A DNA stretch of 44,415 nt from Sphaerisporangium corydalis. GTDB taxonomy: Bacteria; Actinomycetota; Actinomycetes; Streptosporangiales; Streptosporangiaceae. A program made the position numbers and the translations under genes. Positions 1 through 8,853 of this stretch are shown here, one piece after another (the stretch's first letter is position 1; every line of letters begins with the position of its first letter). The stretch lies in NCBI RefSeq assembly GCF_025506355.1, contig NZ_JANZYP010000077.1, forward strand, positions 336-44,750, written 5' to 3'. The notes beneath the pieces are model-generated. The model was not told where the DNA came from. It ran no database searches and worked only from the letters and a program-made list of their open reading frames with translations.

Positions 1-34
1 TCTTGCTCGCGTCCACTATGTGACTCAGAGACAG

Positions 35-60
35 CAACCAGGGGTTTTCGCCTGTGGTTG
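35..60 (+). other. 23S-5S spacer processing stem
   Basis: Arms CAACCA (35-40) and TGGTTG (55-60) can pair around a 14-nt loop just before the 5S rRNA. Such stems occur in rRNA internal spacers. The 23S gene is expected to lie just left of the window. Nothing else is visible in bases 1-70. Confidence 0.4.
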
Positions 61-72
61 TGTGTTTCATGG

Positions 73-192
73 GGTTACGGCGGTCATGGCGGAAGGGAAA
101 CACCCGGTTACATTCCGAACCCGGAAGTTAAGCCTTCCAGCGCCGATGGTACTGCACCGGGGACGGTGTGGGAGAGTAGGACGCCGCCGGAC
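73..192 (+). rRNA. rrf: 5S ribosomal RNA
   Basis: The roughly 120-nt sequence has the complementary 5S ends (TTACGGCGG near 74 and CGCCGCCGG near 182) and the conserved internal blocks CATTCCGAACCCGGAAG and GATGGTACTGC. It is the large-subunit 5S rRNA, here the last gene of an rRNA operon whose other members are outside the window. Ends are set by pairing and may be off by a few bases. Confidence 0.95.
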
Positions 193-227
193 AAAACTTG
201 ATATATGTGTTTGTTGTTCGTTGGTAG

Positions 228-252
228 GGGCCGTCCACGGTGTGGGCGGCCC
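228..252 (+). terminator. first hairpin after the rRNA operon
   Basis: GGGCCGTCCAC (228-238) and GTGGGCGGCCC (242-252) form an 11-bp stem with one G-T pair and a 3-nt loop. It lies 35 nt after the 5S rRNA and precedes a second, related hairpin, making a tandem terminator. Confidence 0.7.
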
Positions 253-268
253 TTCCTGCGTTCATCGG

Positions 269-294
269 GCCATCCACGATGTGGGTGGCTTTTT
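269..294 (+). terminator. second hairpin with T tract: rRNA operon terminator
   Basis: GCCATCCAC and GTGGGTGGC pair around GAT and are followed directly by TTTTT (290-294), the classical intrinsic terminator form. The stem resembles the hairpin at 228-252, suggesting duplication. Bases 295-433 show no gene I can support. Confidence 0.8.
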
Positions 295-433
295 CGCGTT
301 CACGGGGCGATTCGCCGTGGGAGAAGGGGCTCATGGCGAGGGGTCGAGGGGTGTGGGGGGTGCGTAACGTGGGTGATATGCAGGGGGTGGGGCGTGACTG
401 GGATGGGCGGGATGAGCTGTGGGGATGCTGGGT

Positions 434-461
434 TTGACAACCGAGTCCGGTCCGTTATTCA
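434..461 (+). promoter_or_regulatory. candidate promoter of the vWA gene
   Basis: A consensus -35 TTGACA (434-439) is followed after 16 nt by TATTCA (456-461). Transcription would begin near 468, about 100 nt before the next start codon. This is a sequence match only. Confidence 0.45.
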
Positions 462-565
462 AGCGCTTGGTTAAATCGCGCGTCGGTACTGGTGTGACGC
501 GCTACTCTTCCCGATACTCAGGGGCAGATCTCCGCTAAGTGTGGCTGACTGGCGCTAAGGGTGTG

Positions 566-2356
566 GTGTCGTTGTCCGGCAGGCATCGTAATCCGGATCC
601 CCTCGGTTATGACGCCTGGGGAGATGACCCCTCCTCCAGACGGGAACGTATCAAGCGTTCCGTCCGGCTGAGGAGCCGCTCGGTCAGGGCCATGGGCGTG
701 GTCGCGAACGCTCGCAGGCGCGCCGTGACGGCCGTCGCGCTGGGCGCGGTCCTGCTGGTCGCGCTCGCCGGCGCGTCGTACGCGCTGATCACCAGGTCGG
801 CCTGCGCCGAACGCCCGGAGCTCCGGGTGATGGCCTCACCGGATCTCGGCCCGGCGCTGGTACGGATCGCCCGCCAGTACACCCAGGACGGTGGTTGCGC
901 CGCGGTCCAGGTGAGCACCAGGAGCTCCGCGGAGGCGGCGGACGAACTCGGCGTGCGCAAGGACGTCGCGGACGTGTGGATCCCCGAAGCGTCGGTTTGG
1001 ACCGATCTCGCGCGGGTGGAGGGCGCGGACAGGACGTCGCTGCCGCCGGGCACCTCCATCGCCCGCTCCCCCGTCATCATGGCCGTGACCCAGGAGACGG
1101 CCACCAAACTCGACGCCCACGAGCCGTCCTGGACACTCCTGGTCCCGACAGCGAAGACCAAGAAGCGGCTGCCCAAGGCGTTCACCACGTTGCTCTCGCC
1201 GGGCAGGTTCGCCTCGGGCCTGGCGGCGCTCAACGTGCTGAACACCGTCGTCGCGGACCGCCCGGACATGCTGAAGATCGTGCAGGGCATCACGGTGAAC
1301 CTGAGACGGTCGGTCGTCCCCACAGAGGACGCGCTGTTCGCCCTGGTCGACAAGGCGAGCGGTGGCGGGGACCCCGTCATCGTGGCCAGCGAGCAGTCCA
1401 TCTGGCGGTACAACGCCGCGCACGTCGACCGCCGGGCGGTCGGGCTCTACCCCACCGAGGGGACGATCGCCCTCGACTACCCGTACGTGTCGATGTCGAA
1501 GGACCCGGCCAAGCGCAGGGCGGCGGAGGCGTTCCGCAGGTCGGTGACCTCCGCGCCGGGCCGCGCGCTCCTCCAGGCCGCGGGCTTCCGCGATCCGTCC
1601 GGGGCCGCGGGGCCCGCGATGGACTCCAAGCACGGGGTGCGGATGCAGCCCCCGAAGGACATCCCCTCGCCGGACACCCGGACGACGCTGCGCGGCCTGC
1701 TGTCGATGAGGCTGCTCCTCGCCGACACCCGTGCCCTGCTCCTGCTGGACGTCAGCGGGTCCATGGCCGAGAAGGTCCCGGGGTCGAAGGACACCCGCAT
1801 GCGGGCGACGGCGGAGTTCGCCGAGGAGGGCGTCCGTACGCTGCCCAAGGGAAGCGACGTCGGCCTGTGGGTCTTCTCGACCGAGCTGGACGGGGACAAG
1901 GACTACAAGGAGGTCGTGCCGGTCGGCCCGATGGACGAGCGCGGCCCTGAGGTCATCAAGGAGCTCGGCAAGCTGCCCGGTCACACCAAGGGCGACACGG
2001 GGCTGTACGACTCGGTGCTGGCGGCGTTCCGGTCGGCGTCGCAGCACCAGGTCAAGGGCATGCTCAGCTCGGTGGTCGTGTTCACCGACGGCGGGAACGA
2101 CGACCCGCACGGCATATCCCTGAGCAACCTCCTCGCCACGCTGCAGAAGGAGTTCGACCCCGCCCGGCCGGTCACGATCACGCTGATCGGGTACGGGCAG
2201 GGCGCCGACGCCAAGGAGCTCCGGCAGATCGCCGGGGTCACCAACGGGGTGGCCATGGTCGCCCAGACGTTCGACCAGGCCCGGCAGATCTTCATGCAGG
2301 TCATCGCCAACCGCGTCTGCGTCGTCCGCGAGAGGTGCGCGTCCCAGCAGGGCTGA
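566..2356 (+). CDS. membrane-anchored substrate-binding and von Willebrand factor A domain protein
   Basis: The product is about 596 residues. A basic, Arg-rich N-terminus is followed by one hydrophobic segment (about residues 50-75), so most of the protein should be outside the membrane. The middle resembles a periplasmic solute-binding fold (ELRVMASPDLG onward). The C-terminal third is a vWA domain with the metal-site motif DVSGS (Asp near residue 395), GDTGLYDS and VVVFTDGG. Such fusions are common in actinomycetes, but their ligand is unknown. The start is uncertain: GTG 566 follows AAGGG at 557-561, while GTG 539 or 563 would lengthen the product slightly. It stands alone, convergent with the AsnC gene, and ends 32 nt from it. 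Confidence 0.8.
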   Translation: MSLSGRHRNPDPLGYDAWGDDPSSRRERIKRSVRLRSRSVRAMGVVANARRRAVTAVALGAVLLVALAGASYALITRSACAERPELRVMASPDLGPALVRIARQYTQDGGCAAVQVSTRSSAEAADELGVRKDVADVWIPEASVWTDLARVEGADRTSLPPGTSIARSPVIMAVTQETATKLDAHEPSWTLLVPTAKTKKRLPKAFTTLLSPGRFASGLAALNVLNTVVADRPDMLKIVQGITVNLRRSVVPTEDALFALVDKASGGGDPVIVASEQSIWRYNAAHVDRRAVGLYPTEGTIALDYPYVSMSKDPAKRRAAEAFRRSVTSAPGRALLQAAGFRDPSGAAGPAMDSKHGVRMQPPKDIPSPDTRTTLRGLLSMRLLLADTRALLLLDVSGSMAEKVPGSKDTRMRATAEFAEEGVRTLPKGSDVGLWVFSTELDGDKDYKEVVPVGPMDERGPEVIKELGKLPGHTKGDTGLYDSVLAAFRSASQHQVKGMLSSVVVFTDGGNDDPHGISLSNLLATLQKEFDPARPVTITLIGYGQGADAKELRQIAGVTNGVAMVAQTFDQARQIFMQVIANRVCVVRERCASQQG

Positions 2357-2388
2357 CCTCCCTCGGGACCGGTCGCGAGCGCGGCGGG

Positions 2389-2877
2389 TCAGGGTGCCGG
2401 TCGGGAGGCCGCGCGGATCAGGGGTTCGATGCGGTAGGGGACCTGGGTGGACAGGGCGATGGTCGTGTCGGTCCGCTGGACCGCCGGCGACGCCAGCACC
2501 CTGGCGATGATCTCCTGAAGGTCCGCGGTGCTGCGCGCGACGACCCGGCACAGCAGGTCGGCCTGGCCGCTCGTGCCGTACACCTCGATGATCTCCGGGA
2601 CCGACTCCAGCGCCCGCACGGCCTCGGTCAGCCTGCCCTGGGAGATCTGCAGGGACACGAAGGCGAGGATCGGGTACCCCATCTCGGCCGGGACGATCGT
2701 CGGCCCGAAGTCGTCGATCACACCGCGCGCGATGAGCTTGTCGACGCGCGCCTGGACGGTGCCCCGGGCGACGCCGAGCATCCGTGCCAGTTCGGTGAGG
2801 CCGATGCGCGGGTGGGCCCGCATGGTGACCAGGAGCCGGCTGTCCAAGGGGTCGACGGGACCGTGGGCCGTAGGCAT
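2389..2877 (-). CDS. Lrp/AsnC family transcriptional regulator
   Basis: The 162-residue protein matches the family length. An N-terminal winged helix-turn-helix (about residues 8-60; LARMLGVARGTVQARVDKL) is followed by the RAM ligand-binding domain (about 70-145). Members usually sense amino acids. It is divergent from the phenylalanine hydroxylase gene with 232 bp between, so it probably regulates that gene in response to an aromatic amino acid; this is inference from context. The ATG at 2877 sits 6 nt after the -10-like TAGTCT (2884-2889 on the reverse strand) with no Shine-Dalgarno sequence, so the mRNA may be leaderless. Confidence 0.9.
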   Translation of the reverse strand: MPTAHGPVDPLDSRLLVTMRAHPRIGLTELARMLGVARGTVQARVDKLIARGVIDDFGPTIVPAEMGYPILAFVSLQISQGRLTEAVRALESVPEIIEVYGTSGQADLLCRVVARSTADLQEIIARVLASPAVQRTDTTIALSTQVPYRIEPLIRAASRPAP

Positions 2878-2883
2878 GGCCGA

Positions 2884-2889
2884 AGACTA
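2884..2889 (-). promoter_or_regulatory. -10 element of leaderless AsnC gene
   Basis: TAGTCT on the reverse strand ends 6 nt before the ATG at 2877, placing the transcription start on the start codon. No convincing -35 is visible. Confidence 0.4.
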
Positions 2890-3051
2890 CGGGTGCGCCG
2901 CCGTCCGGCGCAGGGAACCCCGGCGCCCACAGGGGTCATGGTCACGCGGCATTGCCGGGTGCGGCAGGGGGTCGCCCGGTGGCATAGGGGTGGCGGGACT
3001 GTACGGAACGACCAGCGCGTCAACGGAAGGGATGGGGGTATTTGGCAGTTC

Positions 3052-3069
3052 CGTCCACGAAAACTGGTC
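3052..3069. promoter_or_regulatory. possible operator upstream of phenylalanine hydroxylase
   Basis: In the span of roughly 3040-3070, TTGGCAGTT and a nearby AACTGGTC form an imperfect inverted repeat just before the -35. This is a plausible binding site for the divergent AsnC regulator. The symmetry is weak and the call is tentative. Confidence 0.25.
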
Positions 3070-3073
3070 GCTC

Positions 3074-3103
3074 TTGCCAGGAGAGGCCGGTATTGCTGAT
3101 AGT
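3074..3103 (+). promoter_or_regulatory. promoter of leaderless phenylalanine hydroxylase gene
   Basis: TTGCCA (3074-3079) and GATAGT (3098-3103) are separated by 18 nt. The ATG follows 6 nt later at 3110, and no Shine-Dalgarno sequence precedes it. Transcription should start at or next to the A of the start codon. Confidence 0.6.
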
Positions 3104-3109
3104 TCTGTC

Positions 3110-4015
3110 ATGTTCGAGGAAGCTCAGTACTTCGCTCCGGTGGCGACCCGGGGAGACGGTTCCATCGTGGTCGAGCTGGCCGCGAACCACCCCGGGGTGG
3201 CCGACCGCGTCTACCGCGAGCGCCGCAACGCGATCGCGGCCCTGGCACTGAACCACACCGCCGGTGAGCCGGTCCCCGAGGCCGCCTACACCGAGCAGGA
3301 ACACCAGGTGTGGGCTCTGGTGACGCGTGAGCTGACGGCCAAGCACCGCCGGTACGCGGCGAGTGAGTACCTCGCGGGAACCGAGCGACTGGGCCTGCCC
3401 GCCGACCGCGTCCCGCAGCTCCAGGAGGTCGGTGACCTGCTGGAGCCGCTGACCAGGTTCCGCTACCTCCCGGCCGCCGGTCTGGTGCCCCTGCGTGAGT
3501 TCTACGGCGTTCTGGCGGACGGCCTGTTCCACTCGACGCAGTACATCCGCCACCATTCCGTGCCGTTCTACACGCCGGAGCCCGACGTGATCCACGAGGT
3601 CATCGGGCACGCCAACGCGCTGGCGTCCGACCGGTTCGCCCGGCTGTACCGGCTGGCCGGCGCCGCCGCCCGGCGGGTGGAGACCAGCGAGGCGCTGGAG
3701 TTCATCTCCAAGGTCTTCTGGTTCACCATGGAGTTCGGCGTGCTCGTGGAGGACGGCGAGGACCGCGCGTACGGCGCGGGCATCCTGTCGTCCTACGGGG
3801 AGATCGAGGAGTTCCGCGGGATGCGCATCCTCCCGCTGGACCTGGCCGTGATGGGCACCACCAAGTACGACATCACCCGCTACCAGGACGTGCTCTTCCG
3901 CGCGGAGTCGTTCGCCCACCTGGAGGACGTCGTCGGCGGCTTCTGGGCGACCTGCGACGACGAGTCCATCTCCCGGATCGTCACCGGCGGCGCGAGGACG
4001 AAGACCGCGGTCTGA
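3110..4015 (+). CDS. phhA: phenylalanine 4-monooxygenase
   Basis: The 301-residue protein is a pterin-dependent aromatic amino acid hydroxylase converting phenylalanine to tyrosine with O2 and tetrahydrobiopterin. The iron ligands are visible: His162 and His167 in VIHEVIGHAN and Glu208 in FTMEFGV, with the family spacing of about 40 residues to the Glu. Length fits the single-domain bacterial enzymes, with no regulatory ACT domain. Start ATG 3110 was chosen because the conserved protein begins there and the promoter abuts it; the upstream reading frame lies in intergenic DNA. The divergent AsnC-type regulator is the likely controller of phenylalanine catabolism. Confidence 0.95.
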   Translation: MFEEAQYFAPVATRGDGSIVVELAANHPGVADRVYRERRNAIAALALNHTAGEPVPEAAYTEQEHQVWALVTRELTAKHRRYAASEYLAGTERLGLPADRVPQLQEVGDLLEPLTRFRYLPAAGLVPLREFYGVLADGLFHSTQYIRHHSVPFYTPEPDVIHEVIGHANALASDRFARLYRLAGAAARRVETSEALEFISKVFWFTMEFGVLVEDGEDRAYGAGILSSYGEIEEFRGMRILPLDLAVMGTTKYDITRYQDVLFRAESFAHLEDVVGGFWATCDDESISRIVTGGARTKTAV

Positions 4016-4068
4016 ACACGCGGCTCCTGCCGGGAGTCCGCAGAGGGCTCGTGGAGTCGACGGCGGCG

Positions 4069-4785
4069 TCAGCTCGGGGTGACGAGGCGGTAGCCGACGC
4101 CGCGTACGGTCTGGATCAGCCGGTCGTCGACGTCGCCGAGCCGGGCGCGCAGGCGTTTGACGTGGACGGCGATGGTGTTGGTCGACATGCCCTGCGCGGC
4201 GTGCCACACGTGCCGCATGATCTGCTCGCGCGTCACCGTGCGGTCGGCGTTGCGCATCAGGTAGTGCAGCAGCTCGAACTCGCGGAGCGGCAGGTGGACG
4301 GGTGCCCCCGCGACCCGCACCTGGTACGCCCCCGCGTCGAGTTCGACGCCGCCCACGGCGAGCACGCCGCGCGAGCCCGCCGACCCCGGGAACGCCGCCT
4401 GGACGAGCGGCAGCAGCTCCGGTACGCGGTACGGCCTGGCCACGCACGCCGTGGCCCCGGCGGCCAGCGCCTGCACGGCCTGCTCGGCGTGTCCGTCGCC
4501 GACGCCGAGCAGCACCGGTACGGCGCGCGCCAGGCGGAGCGCGCGGATGAAGTCCACCGGCCCGATGACGGGCAGGGACGCGCTGACGAGGACGACGTCG
4601 GGCCGCAGGGCGCCGGCCTGGAGGAGCGCCTGCGCGCCGTCGGAGACGCCCGCGACGAAGACGCCTTCGCGCTCCAGCGCCGCCGACAGCTCCCGGACCA
4701 TGTCGGCGTCTGGATCGGCGACCAGCAGCATGGGCGCCGGCCGAGTGTCCCCGTCCACTTCAGGTGCCGTCTGCTGCTGGGTCAC
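4069..4785 (-). CDS. OmpR-type regulator with degenerate receiver, last gene of the pst operon
   Basis: The 238-residue protein has a receiver-like N-terminal domain (about residues 18-130) and an OmpR/PhoB winged-helix DNA-binding domain (about 140-236; GVGYRLV end). The receiver lacks the phosphorylation machinery: the phospho-Asp position in the strand ending SASLP is Ser68, the conserved Lys is Arg in VARPY, the Thr/Ser is Gly, and the acidic pair is reduced to ADPD. It is therefore expected to work without classical phosphotransfer. It follows pstB by 56 nt on the same strand. GTG 4785 has AAGGAG five nt upstream. A role in phosphate control is inferred only from position. Confidence 0.9.
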   Translation of the reverse strand: MTQQQTAPEVDGDTRPAPMLLVADPDADMVRELSAALEREGVFVAGVSDGAQALLQAGALRPDVVLVSASLPVIGPVDFIRALRLARAVPVLLGVGDGHAEQAVQALAAGATACVARPYRVPELLPLVQAAFPGSAGSRGVLAVGGVELDAGAYQVRVAGAPVHLPLREFELLHYLMRNADRTVTREQIMRHVWHAAQGMSTNTIAVHVKRLRARLGDVDDRLIQTVRGVGYRLVTPS

Positions 4786-4841
4786 ACCATCTCCTTAGAA
4801 ACCGGATAGGCCGGGAATCGTCGGCACCGATCAGGAGCCGA

Positions 4842-5618
4842 TCATCCGAAGCGCCCGGTGATGTAGTCCTCGGTCGCCTTCTGCGTGGGGTTGGTGAAGA
4901 TCTTGGGCGTGTCGTCCATCTCGACGAGCTTGCCCGGCTGGCCCTGCCCGGCCAGGTTGAAGAAGGCCGTACGGTCGCTGACCCGCGCGGCCTGCTGCAT
5001 GTTGTGGGTCACGATCACGATCGTGTAGTCGTTCTTCAGCTTGGAGATCAGGTCCTCGATGGCCAGCGTCGAGATCGGGTCGAGGGCCGAGCAGGGCTCG
5101 TCCATGAGCAGGACCGCGGGGCTGACGGCGATGGCCCTGGCGATGCACAGGCGCTGCTGCTGCCCGCCGGACAGGCCCGCGCCCGGCTTGGTCAGCCGGT
5201 CCTTGACCTCGTTCCAGAGGTTGGCGTCCTTGAGCGAGCTCTCGACGACGCCCTCGGCCTCGGACTTGGAGATCCGGCCGTTGAGACGCAGCCCGGCGGC
5301 GACGTTGTCGAAGATCGACATCGTCGGGAACGGGTTCGGCCGCTGGAAGACCATGCCGACGGTGCGGCGTACCGACACCGGGTCGACGTCGGACCCGTAG
5401 AGGTCCTGGTCCTCCAGCATGATCTTGCCCTCGACGCGGGCGCCGGGGATGACCTCGTGCATGCGGTTCAGCGTGCGCAGGAACGTCGACTTGCCGCATC
5501 CGGACGGACCGATGAAGGCGGTGACCGAGCGGGGCTCGATCGTCATCGTGATGCCTTCGATCGCCTTGTGCGATCCGTAGTACGCGTCGAGGTCGGCGAT
5601 CTCGATCTGCTTGGCCAT
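4842..5618 (-). CDS. pstB: phosphate ABC transporter ATP-binding protein
   Basis: The 258-residue cytoplasmic ATPase energises PstSCA phosphate import. The Walker [10 protein letters not shown] (residues about 37-45), Q-loop VFQRPNPFP, signature LSGGQQQRL and Walker B VLLMDEP are all intact, followed by the switch His in THNM. Length and motifs are typical of PstB. It begins 13 nt after the pstA stop, within the pstS-C-A-B run. Confidence 0.97.
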   Translation of the reverse strand: MAKQIEIADLDAYYGSHKAIEGITMTIEPRSVTAFIGPSGCGKSTFLRTLNRMHEVIPGARVEGKIMLEDQDLYGSDVDPVSVRRTVGMVFQRPNPFPTMSIFDNVAAGLRLNGRISKSEAEGVVESSLKDANLWNEVKDRLTKPGAGLSGGQQQRLCIARAIAVSPAVLLMDEPCSALDPISTLAIEDLISKLKNDYTIVIVTHNMQQAARVSDRTAFFNLAGQGQPGKLVEMDDTPKIFTNPTQKATEDYITGRFG

Positions 5619-5631
5619 TGTCGAAAACCCC

Positions 5632-6519
5632 TTATCGGCCCTTGGCGGGCGAACGCCACCACGAGATGAGGCGTGCCACCAGGTTGAGCAGCATGACGAT
5701 CAGGATGAGGGTGAGCGCTCCGGCCCACGCCCGGTCGACCGCGGTCACGTTCGGCCGCTGCGCCTGGTCGAAGACGTACAGCGGCAGGCCCATCTGCGGT
5801 CCCTTGAACGGGTCCGTGTTGATGGAGTCGGTGATGAACACCGTCAGCAGCAGCGGGGCAGTCTCACCGGCCACGCGGGCGATGGCCAGCATGACGCCGG
5901 TGACGATGCCGGTGAGCGCCGTCGGGAGCACGATGCGGGTGATCGTCTTCCACTTCGGCACGCCGAGCGCGTACGAGGCCTCGCGGAGCTCGTTCGGCAC
6001 CAGGCGGAGCATCTCCTCGGCGGACCGCACCACGGTGGGCATCATCAGGATCGAGAGCGCCAGGGCGCCCGCGATGCCGGAGTAGCCGAGGCCGAGCACG
6101 AGCACCCAGAACGCGAGCACGAACAGGCCGGCGACCACCGAGGGGATGCCGGTCATGACGTCCACGAAGAAGCTGATGGAGCGGGAGAGCCGGCGGCCCT
6201 GGCCGTACTCGACCAGGTAGATCGCGGTGAGCAGGCCGACGGGCACCGAGATGAGCGTGGCCACCCCGACCTGCTCCAGCGTGCCGAGGATGGCGTGGTA
6301 CGCGCCGCCGCCGGCGTCGCGGGCGCCGATGTTGCGCATGGAGTGCGTCAGGAACTCGGTGTCGAAGCGGGCGGCGCCGTTCTTCACCACCAGCCACAGC
6401 ACCGAGATCAGCGGTACGACGGCGACGGCGAAGGCGAGCCAGACCAGGCCCTGGACGACGCGGTTCTTCAGGCGCCGGTTGAAGGAGACCGGCACAATGA
6501 CGCTGGGGGACAAGGTCAT
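5632..6519 (-). CDS. pstA: phosphate ABC transporter permease subunit
   Basis: The 295-residue integral membrane protein has about six hydrophobic segments. The first is near residues 20-43, and the inner-membrane permease EAA-type loop ([15 protein letters not shown]) lies in the second half. It pairs with PstC to form the phosphate channel. Its ATG overlaps the pstC stop (ATGA at 6516-6519), showing translational coupling. Confidence 0.95.
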   Translation of the reverse strand: MTLSPSVIVPVSFNRRLKNRVVQGLVWLAFAVAVVPLISVLWLVVKNGAARFDTEFLTHSMRNIGARDAGGGAYHAILGTLEQVGVATLISVPVGLLTAIYLVEYGQGRRLSRSISFFVDVMTGIPSVVAGLFVLAFWVLVLGLGYSGIAGALALSILMMPTVVRSAEEMLRLVPNELREASYALGVPKWKTITRIVLPTALTGIVTGVMLAIARVAGETAPLLLTVFITDSINTDPFKGPQMGLPLYVFDQAQRPNVTAVDRAWAGALTLILIVMLLNLVARLISWWRSPAKGR

Positions 6520-7496
6520 GCGGCGGCCCTCGAGTACTCCTTGCGGCGGGAGATGATCAGCCGGGCCGCCATGTTGACGACCAGCGTGATCACGAACAGC
6601 ACGAGGCCGGACGCGATCAGCGCGCCCTGCCCGATCGGGGTCGCCTCACCGAACCCGTTGGCGATGTTCGCCGCGATGCTGTTGCCGTTGGCCGACAGCA
6701 CCTGGAACGTGATCGTGAAGGTCGCGGGGAAGATGAGCGCGACCGCGATCGTCTCGCCCATGGCCCGCCCGAGGCCGAGCATGGCCGCGCTGATGACCCC
6801 GGGACGCCCGAACGGGAGCACCGCCATCCGGATCATCTCCCAGCGCGTGGCGCCGAGGGCGAGCGAGGCCTCTTCCAGCATCGTGGGGGCCTGGAGGAAC
6901 ACCTCACGGGAGATCGCCGCGATGATCGGGAGGATCATGATGGCGAGGACGATCGAGCCGGTGAGGATCGACTTCCCGTACACCGCGTCGCCCGCGAACA
7001 GCGGGATCCACCCGAAGTAGGTGTTGAGGAACGTCGAGGGGCCCTTCATGAACGGGATGAGGAAGATCACACCCCACAGGCCGTACACGACGCTGGGGAC
7101 GGCCGCCAGCAGGTCGATGACGTAGCCGAGGACGCCGGCGAGCCGGCGCGGCGCGTAGTGCGAGATGAAGAGCGCGACCCCGATGGCCACCGGCAGCGCC
7201 ATGATCAGCGCCAGGAAGGAGCTGATCACCGTGCCGAACGCCAGCGCGGCGATGCCGAAGACCGGCTTCGTCGCGTTCGGGGTCCAGATCTTCTCGGTGA
7301 GGAAGTGTGAGGTGTTGGCCTGGAGGGCGGGAACGGCCTTCACGATGAGGAAGACCGCGATTGCCGCCATGATCGCGAGCAGCAGGATGCCGGCGCCGGT
7401 CGTCGCGAAGCGGAAGGGGCCCTCACCGCGGCTGCGCCGGAAGGCGGACCGGCCCATGGCCGGCCCGCCCTCGCGTGTACGAAGTGGCGTGGCCAT
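6516..7496 (-). CDS. pstC: phosphate ABC transporter permease subunit
   Basis: The 326-residue membrane protein is the second half of the phosphate channel. It shows an N-terminal transmembrane helix (about residues 33-55), a periplasmic loop, and further helices with the permease loop EEASLALGATRWEMI. It starts 4 nt after the pstS stop and overlaps pstA by 4 nt. A second in-frame ATG, 13 codons in, is an alternative start. Confidence 0.95.
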   Translation of the reverse strand: MATPLRTREGGPAMGRSAFRRSRGEGPFRFATTGAGILLLAIMAAIAVFLIVKAVPALQANTSHFLTEKIWTPNATKPVFGIAALAFGTVISSFLALIMALPVAIGVALFISHYAPRRLAGVLGYVIDLLAAVPSVVYGLWGVIFLIPFMKGPSTFLNTYFGWIPLFAGDAVYGKSILTGSIVLAIMILPIIAAISREVFLQAPTMLEEASLALGATRWEMIRMAVLPFGRPGVISAAMLGLGRAMGETIAVALIFPATFTITFQVLSANGNSIAANIANGFGEATPIGQGALIASGLVLFVITLVVNMAARLIISRRKEYSRAAA

Positions 7497-7500
7497 TGAG

Positions 7501-8610
7501 TTAGGCGATCGCCTCGACGGCCGTGCGCACCTTGGCGACCAGCGAGGCCGGCAGGGGCGCGTAGCCGAGCTGGGTCAGCGCCGACTGGCCGGCGTCGCTG
7601 GCGGTGTAGGTGAGGAAGGACTTCACGAGCTTGGAGTCCTCGGCGGAGAGCCCCTTCTCACAGGTGATCTCGTAGGTGACCAGGACGATCGGGTACGCGC
7701 CCGCCGCCTTGGTGGTGTAATCGATCGACAGCTTCAGGTCGTTGCCGGTGCCCTTGACCTCGGCGGCCTCGACGGTCTTGCCGGCGCTCTCGGGCGTCAG
7801 CTCGACGAACTCGCCGGCGCCGTTGGCGACCTTGGCCTTGCTCAGGCCCGAGTTCTCGGCGAAGGAGAGCTCGACGTAGCTGATGCCGCCCTCAGCGCCC
7901 TTGACGGCCTGCGCGATGCCGTCGGAGCCCTTGGCGCCCTGGCCCTTGGCCTCGGCGGGGAACGCCTTGGCGGGCTCGTACGGCCAGCCGGCCGTGGCCT
8001 TGAGGAACTTGGTGAAGTTGTCACTGGTGCCCGACTCGTCCGAGCGGTGGAACGCCTGGATGGGGGTCGAGGGCAGCTTGGCGTCAGGGTTGTCCTTCTT
8101 GATGGCCGCGTCGTCCCACTTGGTGATCTTGCTGCTGAAGATGTCACCGATGGTCTGCGGGGAGAGCTGCAGGTTGTCCACGCCCGCGAGGTTGTAGACG
8201 ACCGCGACAGGACCGATCACCATGGGGAGGTTGATGGCCTTGCCGGTCTTGCAACGCGCGTCGGCCTTGGCCGGCTCGCCGGCGTCGTCCTTGAGCGCGG
8301 AGTCGGATCCGGCGAACGCGATGGTGCCCTGGATGAACGACTGGACACCCGCTCCGGAACCGCTGGGCTGGTAGTTGATGCTCACACCAGGGTTCGACGT
8401 CTGGAACGACTTCTTCCACTCGGCGATCGCGTTGGCCTGGGCCGAGGAGCCGGCGGCGTTGATCGTGCCGCTGAGGCCGCCGTCACCCGCGTTGCTCGCG
8501 GCGGGAGCCGACGCGGTGTCGGTGCCGCCGTTGTTGTTATCAGTGCCGCACGCTGCGAGCGAAAGCACGCCGGCGATAGCGGCCGCGGCAAGCCGGCCTG
8601 CATACTTCAC
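7501..8610 (-). CDS. pstS: phosphate-binding lipoprotein of the Pst transporter
   Basis: The 369-residue protein has a signal peptide ending in the lipobox LSLAAC, so it is a membrane-anchored lipoprotein. A low-complexity Asn/Ala/Ser linker follows, then the phosphate-binding fold with GSSAQANAI and RSDESGTSDNF. It captures phosphate outside the cell and passes it to PstCA. Start GTG 8610 was chosen because GGGAG (complement of 8621-8625) lies at proper spacing and the signal peptide begins there; the longer reading frame to 8640 adds no signal-peptide features. PHO boxes lie about 50-95 nt upstream. Confidence 0.95.
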   Translation of the reverse strand: MKYAGRLAAAAIAGVLSLAACGTDNNNGGTDTASAPAASNAGDGGLSGTINAAGSSAQANAIAEWKKSFQTSNPGVSINYQPSGSGAGVQSFIQGTIAFAGSDSALKDDAGEPAKADARCKTGKAINLPMVIGPVAVVYNLAGVDNLQLSPQTIGDIFSSKITKWDDAAIKKDNPDAKLPSTPIQAFHRSDESGTSDNFTKFLKATAGWPYEPAKAFPAEAKGQGAKGSDGIAQAVKGAEGGISYVELSFAENSGLSKAKVANGAGEFVELTPESAGKTVEAAEVKGTGNDLKLSIDYTTKAAGAYPIVLVTYEITCEKGLSAEDSKLVKSFLTYTASDAGQSALTQLGYAPLPASLVAKVRTAVEAIA

Positions 8611-8659
8611 GGTTCTTGTCCTCCCACGTTGGTCTCTCAACGGTTGAGACGCTAGGCAG

Positions 8660-8703
8660 CCAAGGTGACCGAATCCCCGGTTAAAGGTGAACGAGGAATG
8701 AAC
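8660..8703 (-). promoter_or_regulatory. PHO box: four 11-nt PhoP-type direct repeat units
   Basis: On the reverse strand the units read GTTCATTCCTC, GTTCACCTTTA, ACCGGGGATTC and GGTCACCTTGG, in exact 11-nt register. Units 1, 2 and 4 match the Streptomyces PhoP direct-repeat consensus, and unit 3 is degenerate. Position just upstream of pstS supports phosphate-starvation control of the whole operon. Confidence 0.75.
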
Positions 8704-8772
8704 GGCCTCGGTCGCTCTCGTTTTGAACGGTCCAAGTGACTTTGCGCGCTCATGGGCCGGCGTCCGGGCGGA

Positions 8773-8800
8773 ACGTGACTGTGCCCTCGCGGGGAGTCAC
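8773..8800. repeat. inverted repeat upstream of small ORF
   Basis: CGTGACT and AGTCACG face each other across 14 nt, about 55 nt before the small ORF at 8854. It may be an operator. No protein is known to bind it from this sequence alone. Confidence 0.3.
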
Positions 8801-8853
8801 GCGGGCCGGGATGTGCCGTAGCGTCGATGCCACCACGGGCGAGGAGGATCGGC

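Noticed and set aside
836-2551. Long antisense frame across the vWA gene
   Set aside because: Composition (His/Arg/Pro-rich) and lack of motifs mark it as a shadow of the real plus-strand gene. The same applies to long frames opposite pst, ilvG, pdtaS and the proteases.
3060-3080. DasR (dre) site upstream of phhA
   Set aside because: ACTGGTC is present, but the second half does not match TGGTCTAGACCA symmetry.
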